Under the pieces are notes generated by a model that saw only the letters and a list, made by a program, of their open reading frames with translations, ran no database searches and was not told the DNA's origin. From assembly GCA_964533965.1 (NCBI GenBank), contig CAZHNN010000001.1:1-64000 (forward strand): DNA of 64,000 bases. Direction: 5' to 3'. Position 1 is the first letter of the stretch. Every line of letters starts with the position of its first letter. The stretch is from RGIG3178 sp964533965 (GTDB lineage Bacteria > Bacillota > Clostridia > Christensenellales > QAND01). Both the position numbers and the translations under genes were made by a program. Of this stretch, positions 27,189-35,834 are shown one piece after another.

Positions 27189-28412
27189 ATGGCGAAGAAG
27201 GTCGCGGCGTTTCTGTTCTCCTTTTTGATTGCACTTACACTGTTTGCCCCCTGTGCGTTTGCGGACACGGCAAGTGCGTATGAGCTTTCTGTGTCGTCCA
27301 CATCCGTACACGTTGGAGATACCGTTCACTTCACGCTCAACACGCCCAAGGATGCCGCGAGCGTTTGTGTGTATATGGATGGGAAGAAACAGCAGACCTC
27401 CAAGACACCGAAGGTCTTGGAGGATACAAAGCAATGGACGTTCGATCTTGTCATGCAATCGTCCGGAACAAAAGGAATCCGCTTTTATGTATATAGTACT
27501 ACCGGAAAGCTATTAAAAAAATATCCCGATTCCGCGGTTATGATCAAAGCAATCTGGCCTTTGTATGCCCCAGTAAGCGTGGACGTCACTTTTTTGGAGC
27601 ATGATATGGCGGTGCTTTTTGCCAAACTCGCGCCCGGCTATAAATACAAGCGATACGGGTTCTATTTGGGGACTTCCGAAACGGCACTCAATAAGCAAAT
27701 CCGCTCGACGGTGATCCGGGCCAATACCTACGATAAGCTCGTGACAGCGCTATCGCCCAACACCACCTATTATTTCCGGCCCTTTGCCGTCACCTCCAAA
27801 GGCGTTGAACTCAAAGGGGACATCAAAACCTTCACAACGCCCGCGAAGCAGACTTGGACGCTTCTAGACGCTAAGCTTGGCACCACAGCTGAGAAATACA
27901 ACTACCTGTTCTTCTCGAATGCGAGGTACTATACCAGACAGAGCCCACCGCTGGGCTACCGGACGGCAGCCGAGGCCAAAGAGCACATGGTAACCATCAC
28001 GGTAAAGGTTTGGATCAAGTCTAGCAGCAAGCGCAAACCAGCCACCTGGAAGCTTACCATCAATAGGAAGCTTGCCGAAAACGTTAAGGCCATCTTCGAT
28101 GAGATGTATTCATTGGATATCCAGTTTCCAGTCATGTATCTGCGTGGTTTCAGCTTTCGTACAATACGCGGGCCGGGGCTGTACGGCAGCAACATCCTCT
28201 CGCATCATTCGTTTGGCGCCGCCATCGATATCAACAAGTCCTACAACCTGTTCTACAAAAGAAAGGACAGGCGGAACCCGAACAATCCCTATACCATCCC
28301 GAAGGAAGTCATCGCGGTCTTTGAAAAGTACGGCTGGGCGTGGGGCGGGAACTTTAAAGAGGGGCTGGACACGATGCATTTCCAATACCTGGGGTTGGAT
28401 CTGCTCCCATAA
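27189..28412 (+). CDS. Secreted M15-family D-Ala-D-Ala carboxypeptidase-like peptidase
   Basis: A 407-residue exported protein: signal peptide 1-26 (ending CAFA), about 220 residues of beta-sandwich, FN3-like or Ig-like sequence (Y-Y-F-R-P-F strand near 195), and a C-terminal M15 domain. Zinc-binding and active-site residues are seen in SHHSFGAAIDIN and DTMHFQY. Such enzymes trim peptidoglycan stem peptides. ATG 27189 follows GAAGGAGGG. It stands between the RNB remnant and a lipoprotein gene on the same strand. Confidence 0.87.
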   Translation: MAKKVAAFLFSFLIALTLFAPCAFADTASAYELSVSSTSVHVGDTVHFTLNTPKDAASVCVYMDGKKQQTSKTPKVLEDTKQWTFDLVMQSSGTKGIRFYVYSTTGKLLKKYPDSAVMIKAIWPLYAPVSVDVTFLEHDMAVLFAKLAPGYKYKRYGFYLGTSETALNKQIRSTVIRANTYDKLVTALSPNTTYYFRPFAVTSKGVELKGDIKTFTTPAKQTWTLLDAKLGTTAEKYNYLFFSNARYYTRQSPPLGYRTAAEAKEHMVTITVKVWIKSSSKRKPATWKLTINRKLAENVKAIFDEMYSLDIQFPVMYLRGFSFRTIRGPGLYGSNILSHHSFGAAIDINKSYNLFYKRKDRRNPNNPYTIPKEVIAVFEKYGWAWGGNFKEGLDTMHFQYLGLDLLP

Positions 28413-28535
28413 CGAGCAAAGGCGTGGCTATACCCCGTACTTTCATTTGAAATTATGTAGCGGTGTAGGCGGGTTTAAAGCAAGCGGCGTTCGAATATAC
28501 ATGAGAGAATCCGGAAAGGGAAGCTGGTGGTAGAC

Positions 28536-29087
28536 ATGAAACGGCTTACATCGTGTTGTTTGGCTCTGCTTGTTCTTGCATTGTGCGCCTGTTCCGGCAG
28601 CCCCAAGGCGTCCCCAAGGCCTTCTCCAAGCGGTCCCGAACCAAATGCCTGGGTTGTGGTAACAGAAGCGCCAATCATTGATACGGCGAGTGGGAAAAGG
28701 GCCGGCACGGCGTACCCCGGATTTGGCCTTGCGCTGCACAACGCGGAAAACGGCAAGGCCGAGTTCAGCCTGACCTTTATGGATGATACCGGTGATAAGG
28801 TCAAAGAAGTCAAGACCTATTCCATCGATACCTCATACATGGCAAAGAAATATGTAGAACCGCAGGCGGTCATCGAGATTATCTCCGCGGACATGATCCG
28901 GATAAACCCGAATGCCGCGATCCAGAACGACAAGGGTGAGGTGCTGCTTCGGTTTACCGATGCGATAGGCCCGTTCCGTTACATTCAGAAAACGGATAAA
29001 GGGTATATGTTCACCATCGATATAAACGTCGTGTTTGTCAAAGCCGGCGATGCTGTTGTTATCCCCATGAAAACACCCAAGAGCTGA
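28536..29087 (+). CDS. Lipoprotein of unknown function
   Basis: A 183-residue lipoprotein. The signal peptide ends in lipobox LALCAC, followed by a Ser/Pro-rich linker (SPKASPRPSPSGPEP) and a domain of about 150 residues with alternating polar and hydrophobic strands. No family is recognised. ATG 28536 is chosen because the signal peptide then begins with MKRL; an in-frame GTG 28527 is close and cannot be excluded. Confidence 0.7.
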   Translation: MKRLTSCCLALLVLALCACSGSPKASPRPSPSGPEPNAWVVVTEAPIIDTASGKRAGTAYPGFGLALHNAENGKAEFSLTFMDDTGDKVKEVKTYSIDTSYMAKKYVEPQAVIEIISADMIRINPNAAIQNDKGEVLLRFTDAIGPFRYIQKTDKGYMFTIDINVVFVKAGDAVVIPMKTPKS

Positions 29088-29139
29088 ATGTTGGAATAGT
29101 TATGCGGTTTGCCGGGATACTATTGCCGAGGTGAAGCGA

Positions 29140-29265
29140 TTGGCAAAGAAAAAGGACGAATCCAAGGTGGAGTTGACCAGCAAGGAAAACGGCGTCTCCA
29201 AGGAAAACCAGAACCAGCAGCACAATACGCAAAAGCAGGCCCAGGGGCCGAATACGAAACGGTAG
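29140..29265 (+). CDS. Tiny hydrophilic protein (41 residues)
   Basis: TTG 29140 follows GAGGTGA and encodes a Lys/Gln/Asn/Glu-rich protein beginning MAKKKDESKVELTSKENG and ending PNTKR. It has no hydrophobic segment. The composition recalls small acid-soluble spore-type or other tiny sporulation proteins, but no family motif is seen. GTG 29131 is another possible start. Confidence 0.5.
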   Translation: MAKKKDESKVELTSKENGVSKENQNQQHNTQKQAQGPNTKR

Positions 29266-29273
29266 GCGAAAGC

Positions 29274-29408
29274 ATGGGCAAGCGCAACAAGATGAAGAGC
29301 ACGAGCAACCACAAGAAGGAAGACGGTACATTCCGCTCCAAGAAGATCAAGCACGACCCGCAGGCCGAGAGCGCCCGCGCCGTCTTTGGGGAAGACGACG
29401 AGAAATAA
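29274..29408 (+). CDS. Tiny charged protein (44 residues)
   Basis: ATG 29274, eight bases after the previous stop, begins MGKRNKMKSTSNHKKEDGTF and ends AVFGEDDEK: basic N-terminus, acidic end, no hydrophobic part. The ribosome binding site is weak (TAGGCGA). With the preceding tiny gene it probably forms one transcript ended by the hairpin at 29431. Function unknown. Confidence 0.55.
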   Translation: MGKRNKMKSTSNHKKEDGTFRSKKIKHDPQAESARAVFGEDDEK

Positions 29409-29427
29409 TCCGATGGTATAAATAGTG

Positions 29428-29455
29428 GAAGAGCATCCTGCGGGGTGCTCTTTTT
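29428..29455 (+). terminator. Terminator after tiny genes
   Basis: GAGCATCC (29431-29438) pairs with GGGTGCTC (29443-29450, one G-T pair), then TTTTT. Confidence 0.8.
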
Positions 29456-29583
29456 CGTAGCTAAACAGTCTTTGCCCGATTACTAAATTTGAGAACAGAC
29501 TTTGTCGGATGGACTCCTCCTTTTGTATCATAAACACACATATCTATGCATAAAAGTTATGTAACAAAACGGCAGGAGGAACG

Positions 29584-29775
29584 ATGAGCCAAAGAAGCAA
29601 GGGGAATTTTGATTACTGTAAATCCAGGGCGATACATTATTATCTGAACCGGGATTANNNNNNNNNNNNNNNCATTGCATTTGATAAGAACAGAACCGAT
29701 GAGGAGGTTATAGAGTATCGCAACAGAATCTACAGACAACTGCGAAGGGAAAAGCTGATACAGGTGTTGGAGTGA
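29584..29775 (+). CDS. Small protein of unknown function (gap inside)
   Basis: A 63-residue frame with AGGAGG just before ATG 29584. It reads MSQRSKGNFDYCKSRAIHYY, then 15 N (29658-29672) and a charged C-terminal half including DEEVIEYRNRIYRQLRRE. The gap keeps the frame if its length is true. Good binding site and coding-like composition support it; no family is recognised. Confidence 0.6.
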   Translation: MSQRSKGNFDYCKSRAIHYYLNRDXXXXXXIAFDKNRTDEEVIEYRNRIYRQLRREKLIQVLE

Positions 29776-29842
29776 TTTCTGAGGAAATCGCGGGCAAACA
29801 TCCCTTCTTGGATTCGTTTACCGCGTTATTATAGTAAGCCTT

Positions 29843-29874
29843 GAATCGTGAATGAGAATCTTCATTCACGATTC
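29843..29874. repeat. Perfect 13-bp inverted repeat
   Basis: GAATCGTGAATGA (29843-29855) and TCATTCACGATTC (29862-29874) with a 6-base loop and no T-run. It could be a transcript-end hairpin or a protein site. Confidence 0.7.
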
Positions 29875-29918
29875 AGTTGGCTAAAGTTCAAAATATGAAT
29901 CCGGTAAGCCAATAGCGA

Positions 29919-29955
29919 AAAGAAGCCCTATGCGTGAGCATTTGGGCTTCTTTAT
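29919..29955 (+). terminator. Terminator-like hairpin
   Basis: AAAGAAGCCC (29919-29928) pairs with GGGCTTCTTT (29944-29953). The remainder of 29776-30169 holds the promoter of the next operon and otherwise nothing recognised. Confidence 0.65.
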
Positions 29956-30028
29956 CTATCAGCAGAATTCAGGGGAAGCTACTCTTTTGTAATTCCTATA
30001 AAATTTATCGGAAATATCGCATTTGCTA

Positions 30029-30097
30029 TTGACTTTCAAAAGCGCGTTACATATAATGCGGTATCAGCCTTAAACATACTATTCATATATGATTAAT
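30029..30097 (+). promoter_or_regulatory. Sigma-A-type promoter and possible Rrf2 box before the ATC-hydrolase/ABC operon
   Basis: TTGACT (30029-30034), a 17-base spacer and TATAAT (30052-30057) form a strong promoter. ATTCATATATGATTAAT (30081-30097) just downstream resembles the AATCATATAGGATT-type box found at the Rrf2 gene, but less closely. Confidence 0.7.
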
Positions 30098-30169
30098 AAG
30101 GACAATGTTTAGGATCAGACTGGTACGGTTTTGAGAAATCTTGCGCTATATCCAACAAAGGGGGCAATC

Positions 30170-30694
30170 ATGGAGAACGAAAACAATCAACTGGAAATTA
30201 TAAACGAGGTTCGAAAGGCATGCCGTCAGTTTGCCATGTTGTATTTCCACTTTGCAAAGGTACTGGTGGAGGAGCTGGGAGAAGAGGCTGCGAAACCCCT
30301 GATACAAAAAGCCGTGTTTGAACTAAGCCTCGACCGTTCCAACCAATTGCGGGAAAAGGCCAAACAGCTGGGGTTGGAGACTACCATGGAGACCTTTACG
30401 AAAATAACCGATCTCCCGATGATCGGATGGGTTAAGGAGCTCGGAAGGGATCACTGTCCCTATGCACAGACCTGGAAAAAGTATTTTGACGATTATCCAT
30501 GGTTTCGTGAAATCGCGCCGTTGTATTGCGATGTAATCGATACGACCAATGCGGAAAACTTCACCCGCCGCCAGTCCCATACCATCACCGAAAACGTATT
30601 GACCGGCGGAGATACCTGCAGACGTGTGTATTTTGACAGCGACAAAGTGGCAAAAGGGGAATACAGCTATGGCAACAAAAAATCCGAAGCATAA
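30170..30694 (+). CDS. L-2-amino-thiazoline-4-carboxylic acid hydrolase family protein
   Basis: A 174-residue protein of the ATC hydrolase family, named for the enzyme that opens 2-aminothiazoline-4-carboxylate on the way to cysteine in Pseudomonas. The features used are the C-terminal LYCDVIDTTNAENFTRR stretch and the later GGDTCRR segment, both typical. Many family members have unknown substrates. ATG 30170 follows GGGGGC. It overlaps the permease gene by 26 bases and opens an operon with a substrate-binding ABC importer, nitroreductase-like and SDR genes, which suggests uptake and breakdown of a small heterocyclic or sulfur compound. Confidence 0.78.
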   Translation: MENENNQLEIINEVRKACRQFAMLYFHFAKVLVEELGEEAAKPLIQKAVFELSLDRSNQLREKAKQLGLETTMETFTKITDLPMIGWVKELGRDHCPYAQTWKKYFDDYPWFREIAPLYCDVIDTTNAENFTRRQSHTITENVLTGGDTCRRVYFDSDKVAKGEYSYGNKKSEA

Positions 30695-31457
30695 ACGTAA
30701 ACTTCCGCTGTGGGTTGTCTTGTCCCGGCTCGGTATTGTCATAGGGCTTCTGACTGCGATTGAAGTTGCTGTAACAGGGGGGGTTATCAACAAGATATTC
30801 CTTGCCGCTCCATCGCAGATCGTACAAGAGCTCGTCTACATGCTCAAACAAAATACGCTTTTACCTCAGCTGCTTGTTTCCATAGAGGAAGCATTCGTAG
30901 GCTATTCTGTTTCCGCCATTTTCGGCATTGGAATCGGTGTGCTGTTTGTCACCTTTCCCAAGATCGAGGCAATCTTCTCTCCATTCTTTTCAGCCATCAT
31001 GGCGGTGCCCAAAACGGCCATCATGCCGCTTTTAATCGTGTGGTTTGGCATCGGGTTTGAAAGCAAAGTGGTGATGGTCGTGCTGTTCTGCATGTTTACA
31101 GTGCTGTTCAACACGGTTTCCGGCGCAAAACAAACGAGGGCGGAGCATTTGAAGGTGTCCCGGGTGTTCGAGGCATCGCGGATGCAAACCGTTTTCAAGG
31201 TGCTGTTGCCCTCGGCGCTGCCTAGCATCTTCACAGGGCTGCGCGTTACGGCGGCAACGGCGATCACAGGTGTCATCTTTGCGGAGATGACCGCGTCCAA
31301 AGGCGGTGCGGGGTATCTTTTAAGCGAAGCGCAGGCGGTGTTGAATACGCCGGAGCTGTATCTGGTGGTCATCATCGTAACAGTTCTATCGGTATTGTTT
31401 GTCAGCCTGGTGAACTTTATGGAATACCTGATCTGCAGGAAATGGAAAGCGCTTTAA
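30669..31457 (+). CDS. ABC transporter permease, SsuC/TauC type
   Basis: A 262-residue inner-membrane permease with about six helices and the EAA loop EASRMQTVFKVLLPSALPSI near residues 167-186. It belongs to the nitrate/sulfonate/taurine/thiazole-precursor importer group. ATG 30669 lies within the upstream gene, after AGGGGAA. It works with the following binding protein and ATPase. Confidence 0.9.
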   Translation: MATKNPKHKRKLPLWVVLSRLGIVIGLLTAIEVAVTGGVINKIFLAAPSQIVQELVYMLKQNTLLPQLLVSIEEAFVGYSVSAIFGIGIGVLFVTFPKIEAIFSPFFSAIMAVPKTAIMPLLIVWFGIGFESKVVMVVLFCMFTVLFNTVSGAKQTRAEHLKVSRVFEASRMQTVFKVLLPSALPSIFTGLRVTAATAITGVIFAEMTASKGGAGYLLSEAQAVLNTPELYLVVIIVTVLSVLFVSLVNFMEYLICRKWKAL

Positions 31458-31514
31458 TAAGGTTTGAGGCACCTAAAGGTGCACAACGATAACCATTCAA
31501 AAGGGGTGTACAAA

Positions 31515-32603
31515 TTGAAATTCCTAAAATCGTTTCGGCTGCTTGCTGCGGCCATCGCAGCCCTCATCACCTTAAGCCTAGCTGCTTGCAGTAAACAGGC
31601 CAATTCCACACAGTCGCAGCCTGCACAGACTGCCGCCGGAGCTCCCGTTCTCGCGTCGCCTGCGGATGCCCCATGGAAAGGGCGCGATAACAAACAGGTG
31701 ACGATCAACGCCGGATTCGCCAAGGGCATGACCGGCATTGCCAACCAATTTGCGATCGCAAACGGATGGTACAAGGAAGCCGGTATCGACCTGAAACTTG
31801 TGGATATTCCGAACCCGGTCTCCGCGTTTGCCGCTGGTGCCGTAGACATCGCGGACGGCGACCCGGGTACCTATGTCCCGGCGATTGTCAACAACGTTCC
31901 CATTAAAATCATCAGCAATATGTGGCGCAACAAGGGCGCATATTGGATTATCGCAAAGCCCGAAATCAAGACCTGGGCCGATTTGAAAGGCAAGAAAATC
32001 GGCGGCGCACAAGCAACGGGCGGAATGCGGCTGACACTGATGGAAGTGCTGTCGAAAAACGGCATCGATCCTCAGAAAGATGTTCAAATTGTAGCAAACG
32101 GGTTTTATCAGAACGCATACGCCACCTTTACTTCGGGGGAAGTAGCCGCTACGATCATCCATCAGCCGTACGCAACCTTAGCTGAAAAAGACGGCACCGG
32201 CCATGTGCTGGCAAAGACGTGGGAATACCTGCCGGGATATCATACGGGCGTGTTGGTCGCCTCCAACAAGATAATCAGCGAACAGCCGGACGTCGTTAAG
32301 AGGATTCTCGAAGTATATTTTTATGCAAACCAGTATGCCAAAACGCACATGGACACGTTTATTCCATGGGCTGCAAAGTATCTGAATGTGGACGAACAGA
32401 CAGCACGAAAAGCGATAGAGGCGGAAATTGTGCTCTGGGAGAACGACCCGATCGTGGATACTTCCCGGTTACAGGTGACCGAAGACTTGCTGTTCAAATA
32501 TGGCATGCAGAAGGAAGCCATCAAGGTGACCGGTGTGGTGGATAACCAGTTTGCCGAAGCCATCGCTATCGAGCTGAAGTTGGGCAAATACGCAGAAAAA
32601 TAA
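31515..32603 (+). CDS. ABC transporter substrate-binding lipoprotein, SsuA/NMT1 type
   Basis: A 362-residue lipoprotein. Signal peptide with lipobox LSLAAC, then an NMT1/SsuA-like fold: GIANQFAIANGWYKEAGID, the DGDPGT loop, WADLKGKKIGGAQATGGMR and the YHTGVLVAS strand. It should capture the ligand and deliver it to the permease. TTG 31515 is chosen because AAGGGGTG precedes it and the signal peptide then has normal length. The family binds sulfonates, nitrate, thiamine precursors and similar compounds; the neighbours favour a sulfur compound. Confidence 0.9.
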   Translation: MKFLKSFRLLAAAIAALITLSLAACSKQANSTQSQPAQTAAGAPVLASPADAPWKGRDNKQVTINAGFAKGMTGIANQFAIANGWYKEAGIDLKLVDIPNPVSAFAAGAVDIADGDPGTYVPAIVNNVPIKIISNMWRNKGAYWIIAKPEIKTWADLKGKKIGGAQATGGMRLTLMEVLSKNGIDPQKDVQIVANGFYQNAYATFTSGEVAATIIHQPYATLAEKDGTGHVLAKTWEYLPGYHTGVLVASNKIISEQPDVVKRILEVYFYANQYAKTHMDTFIPWAAKYLNVDEQTARKAIEAEIVLWENDPIVDTSRLQVTEDLLFKYGMQKEAIKVTGVVDNQFAEAIAIELKLGKYAEK

Positions 32604-32615
32604 GGGGGAAGGGCA

Positions 32616-33398
32616 ATGCCATCCATCGAATTTCGCAATCTGACAAAAAGGTATACGACAGTGGAGGGGGAGGAGACCACCGCGCTGCGCCAAATAGATC
32701 TTACGGTCAAAGACGGTGAGTTCGTCTGCGTGCTGGGCCCAAGCGGCTGCGGCAAGAGCACGCTGCTTGAGATAGCGGCGGGACTTCTGCCCACCACAGA
32801 AGGCGAAGTTTTGTTGGACGGTGTTCCTATCAAAGGCCCTAGCAGGAACATCGGCGTGGTCTTTCAGGATTCCTCGCTGTTTCCCTGGAGAAGCGTACAA
32901 AAGAACATCGCGTTTGGCCTGGAGATTTCCAAAGCGGACAAGAGCGAGAGCGCAAAAAAGGTAAACGATGTGATCGAGCTGGTGGGGCTCAAAGGATTTG
33001 AACAAAAATATCCTCACCAGCTCTCCGGAGGGATGCGCCAGCGTGCCGGAATGGCCCGCACGCTGGTCAATAACCCGGATTGCATCCTGATGGATGAGCC
33101 GTTTAGCGCCGTCGACCACCTGACACGCCTGACGCTGCAGGAAGAGATCGTTCGAATTTGGGAAAAAGAGAAGAAGACCATTTTGTTCATCACGCATGAT
33201 GTTTCGGAGGCGGTCTACCTTGCGACGCGCATTGTGCTGTTGACACCCAGGCCCGGTCGAATCCAGCAAATCTTCGATGTCGCAATAGAGCGGCCTCGCA
33301 GCCGCAGCGATATGCAGTATATCGATCTGATCGAGAAGATTTATGTAAGCCTGAACAACCCCGATGTCAGCGATGAGAGCATCGAATACGCAATTTAA
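32616..33398 (+). CDS. ABC transporter ATPase, SsuB/TauB type
   Basis: A 260-residue ATPase. Walker A GPSGCGKST, signature LSGGMRQRAGMARTL, Walker B CILMDEPFSAVD and the switch His in LFITHDVSEAV are all intact. It powers the importer formed with the two preceding gene products. GGGGGAAGGG precedes ATG 32616. Confidence 0.93.
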   Translation: MPSIEFRNLTKRYTTVEGEETTALRQIDLTVKDGEFVCVLGPSGCGKSTLLEIAAGLLPTTEGEVLLDGVPIKGPSRNIGVVFQDSSLFPWRSVQKNIAFGLEISKADKSESAKKVNDVIELVGLKGFEQKYPHQLSGGMRQRAGMARTLVNNPDCILMDEPFSAVDHLTRLTLQEEIVRIWEKEKKTILFITHDVSEAVYLATRIVLLTPRPGRIQQIFDVAIERPRSRSDMQYIDLIEKIYVSLNNPDVSDESIEYAI

Positions 33399-33411
33399 TT
33401 GGGAGGTTACC

Positions 33412-34248
33412 ATGTCTAGTGATGCAATGAGGCAATTCAATTTAACTGACGAGGAATATCTGGCGCTCGATGAGGTGGACTTTCGTGCCAGGTTCCGCGA
33501 ACGCATCCACCATACGCTGGAAATACAGACCTATGCGGCCGCCAATAAAGAAGAAAAACTGAGGGAAAATCAGAGCAGTACAGCCGAAAAATTTATAAGA
33601 CTCTGGGAAACGCGCAACCTGCCGACGGATTTGCCTGAATACGTCTATGCCAAAAAGCTGATCGGGTTTGCGCAAACGCTGTTGAACACAGGGTCGCTCG
33701 ACCTATCTGCATTTGCACCGCACAGGCTTAGTCAGGTGGAAACGGATTCGTTCTTCAATGTAGTAACACAGCGGCGATCCGTCCGGCACTTTACGGATCA
33801 GCGCGTCCCAGACGAGTTGATACACAAAATACTCGAAAGCGGCTTGTGGGCGGCGCACTCATGCAACCTGCAGTCCATCTTGTATTTGGTAGTTCGGGAA
33901 GAGACAACGCCCAATTTGTTTGTGGGAAGCGATGTGCCGGGCGGCCCTGTGCACCTCGTGGTGCTGCAGGATGAGCGCGTGTACCGTGCCAACCCGTTCA
34001 ACCCCGTGCGAAACAGGTTGATCGACGCTGGCGCTGCTGCGCAGAACATCGTGCTGGCAACGCATGCGCTGAATCTTGCAGGCGTTTGGCTTACGTTTAA
34101 CGATGCAATGATCGAGAGGATCAGCAAATATTTTAATCTGCCGGAATACATCAAGCTTGTCACCTATGTCGACATCGGCTATCCGAACCAGACGCCGTAT
34201 GCTCCGCAGCGGAAGACATTGTCCGAAGCCATCCTCGCCAGCGTTTAA
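33412..34248 (+). CDS. Nitroreductase family protein with N-terminal extension
   Basis: A 278-residue protein whose C-terminal 170 residues form an FMN-binding nitroreductase domain (RRSVRHF, later AAHSCNLQS and a TYVDIGYPNQTP end). The first 105 residues are an extra helical, charged region not seen in ordinary nitroreductases. ATG 33412 follows GGGAGGT. Its place inside the ABC operon suggests reduction of the imported compound or of a breakdown product; this is inference. Confidence 0.85.
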   Translation: MSSDAMRQFNLTDEEYLALDEVDFRARFRERIHHTLEIQTYAAANKEEKLRENQSSTAEKFIRLWETRNLPTDLPEYVYAKKLIGFAQTLLNTGSLDLSAFAPHRLSQVETDSFFNVVTQRRSVRHFTDQRVPDELIHKILESGLWAAHSCNLQSILYLVVREETTPNLFVGSDVPGGPVHLVVLQDERVYRANPFNPVRNRLIDAGAAAQNIVLATHALNLAGVWLTFNDAMIERISKYFNLPEYIKLVTYVDIGYPNQTPYAPQRKTLSEAILASV

Positions 34249-34259
34249 AGGCAACGGCG

Positions 34260-34955
34260 ATGAAGATTCTGATAACGGGCGGAAGCCGCGGAATAGGGCT
34301 ATCCATAGCCCGTGAACTACATGAGAACGGGCACGAGCTCTTCCTGGTGGGGCGGGACGAAGAGCGCCTGAAGCGGGCGATCGCGAGCTTTTCGCACGGC
34401 GTGACCGGCTTTGCCTGCGATTTAGCAGATGCCAAACAAGTGGAAGATCTGTTGTTGTCGATGCGGCAGCAGCATTTTTTACCCGACGTTGCTGTTCTTA
34501 ACGCCGCCTCGTTGGGCGGTACAGCCCGGTCCGTCACAGCGCCGTCGCCCGAAGCTTTGCAGAACATCCTGGACGCAAACGTGGTAGCCCATTACCGGTT
34601 GGTACGTGGATTGATCGAACCTCTTACCAAAAGCAACTATCCAAGGGTCATCCTCATCGGTTCCACGGCGGGTATACGGGCGGACGACGGATCGCTGTAC
34701 GGCATTTCCAAATGGGCGCTGAGATCCTACTCCTACTTTTTGCGAAACGAGCTTAAGACGCTGGGTATCGGGGTAACGCTTCTTAACCCGGGCGGGACGT
34801 TTACGGATACCCGCGTGCCAAATGAAACGACGCCCGAAGGCAGGCTGCTGCTATCGTCGGATATCGCAAAGCTGATAGCAGCATTTCTTACGCTCAGCCC
34901 TCAGGCTGTTGTCGAAGAAATCAACATACGGCCGATGCAGGGGGACACCTATTAG
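34260..34955 (+). CDS. Short-chain dehydrogenase/reductase
   Basis: A 231-residue SDR with cofactor motif TGGSRGIG, NAAS-type segment (VLNAAS) and catalytic YGISK. It is intact, unlike the SDR at 13.5 kb. It starts 11 bases after the nitroreductase gene and is the last gene of the operon. The substrate is unknown. The start ATG has only a weak binding site, so translation may be coupled. Confidence 0.88.
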   Translation: MKILITGGSRGIGLSIARELHENGHELFLVGRDEERLKRAIASFSHGVTGFACDLADAKQVEDLLLSMRQQHFLPDVAVLNAASLGGTARSVTAPSPEALQNILDANVVAHYRLVRGLIEPLTKSNYPRVILIGSTAGIRADDGSLYGISKWALRSYSYFLRNELKTLGIGVTLLNPGGTFTDTRVPNETTPEGRLLLSSDIAKLIAAFLTLSPQAVVEEINIRPMQGDTY

Positions 34956-35118
34956 GTTGTGCTGATTTGGAAAATTTGTTTGGTAACGGTGAAGGCGCCC
35001 ATGAAGGATGCCTTCACTTTGTTTAGGCACTAAAGATTGATAAAGAAAACCGGTTAAGACAGGAAACGCTATGTGCGCTGCCAATAGAAAAATGGAAAAA
35101 CATCGAAATGAACTGTCG

Positions 35119-35167
35119 TTGACAATCCGATTCATTGTCTCTAATATATAAATCATATAGGATTTAT
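35119..35167 (+). promoter_or_regulatory. Promoter and probable operator of the Rrf2 gene
   Basis: TTGACA (35119-35124), 17-base spacer, TAATAT (35142-35147), directly followed by the palindrome ATAAATCATATAGGATTTAT (35148-35167). The palindrome overlaps the transcription start area, so the product may repress its own gene. Similar boxes lie at 35734 and 37616. Confidence 0.75.
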
Positions 35168-35186
35168 ATGTTACGGAGCTGAGGGT

Positions 35187-35630
35187 ATGAGAATTTCCGT
35201 CAAAGGGCGCTATGCGCTGGCAGCGATGATCCATTTGGCGCAGCACTACAATAGCGGCGATTGCATCACGGTGCTTAGCATCTCTGAAAAGCTGGGTATT
35301 TCCAAAATCTATTTGGAGCAAGTGTTCTCGCTTTTAAGGCGCGGCAAACTCGTTCAATCTGCTAAGGGCGCGATGGGTGGTTATCTGCTGTACAAATCTC
35401 CTAAGCAAATCACCGCCTTTGACGTGCTTTACGCCGTGGAGGTATCCCTCTTTGAACCTACGGAAGAGACCGTATCGCAAAGGGCGAACGATATTGAAAA
35501 AACGATGCAAATGGCCGTGTTTTCAACCGTTGCTGACACTATAAAGGATACGCTTTCAAAGATAACGCTTCAGGATCTTGTGACAGAAGCTGAAAAGAAC
35601 AGGTCACAAGGATTTATGTTTTATATTTAG
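35187..35630 (+). CDS. Rrf2 family transcriptional regulator (CymR-like)
   Basis: A 147-residue regulator with the Rrf2 winged helix: KGRYALAAMIHLA at the start and ISEKLGISKIYLEQVFSLLR as recognition part. The three Cys that bind an iron-sulfur cluster in IscR and NsrR are absent, as in CymR, the cysteine-metabolism repressor of Bacillus. GGAG precedes ATG 35187. Its neighbours (SulP permease, Cys/Met enzyme, C-S lyase) fit a role in sulfur supply. Confidence 0.88.
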   Translation: MRISVKGRYALAAMIHLAQHYNSGDCITVLSISEKLGISKIYLEQVFSLLRRGKLVQSAKGAMGGYLLYKSPKQITAFDVLYAVEVSLFEPTEETVSQRANDIEKTMQMAVFSTVADTIKDTLSKITLQDLVTEAEKNRSQGFMFYI

Positions 35631-35666
35631 AAAAGATATATGAGCATGGAAACGACGGAAAAAAAT

Positions 35667-35690
35667 AAAGGCAGCTTATGCTGCCTTTTT
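35667..35690 (+). terminator. Terminator after Rrf2 gene
   Basis: AAAGGCAGC and GCTGCCTTT with a TTAT loop, then T. Confidence 0.85.
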
Positions 35691-35733
35691 GCATTCATAT
35701 ACGTTATACTACCGTAAATGACGCACGATATTC

Positions 35734-35752
35734 ACCATATAGGATAATTATT
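35734..35752 (+). promoter_or_regulatory. Possible Rrf2 box before the SulP gene
   Basis: ACCATATAGGATAATTATT shares CATATAGGAT with the box at the Rrf2 gene. No strong promoter elements are evident beside it. Confidence 0.45.
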
Positions 35753-35834
35753 GTTTAGTAAAAATGTAGACATTAACCGGATGAAGGAGTAAAATTTTGA
35801 ACTGTAATTTTTCTTATACAGGCAGGTAATTAAA

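Noticed and set aside
32469..33506. A 345-codon minus-strand ORF opposite the ABC ATPase gene
   Set aside because: Spans parts of three plus-strand genes and has no family features.
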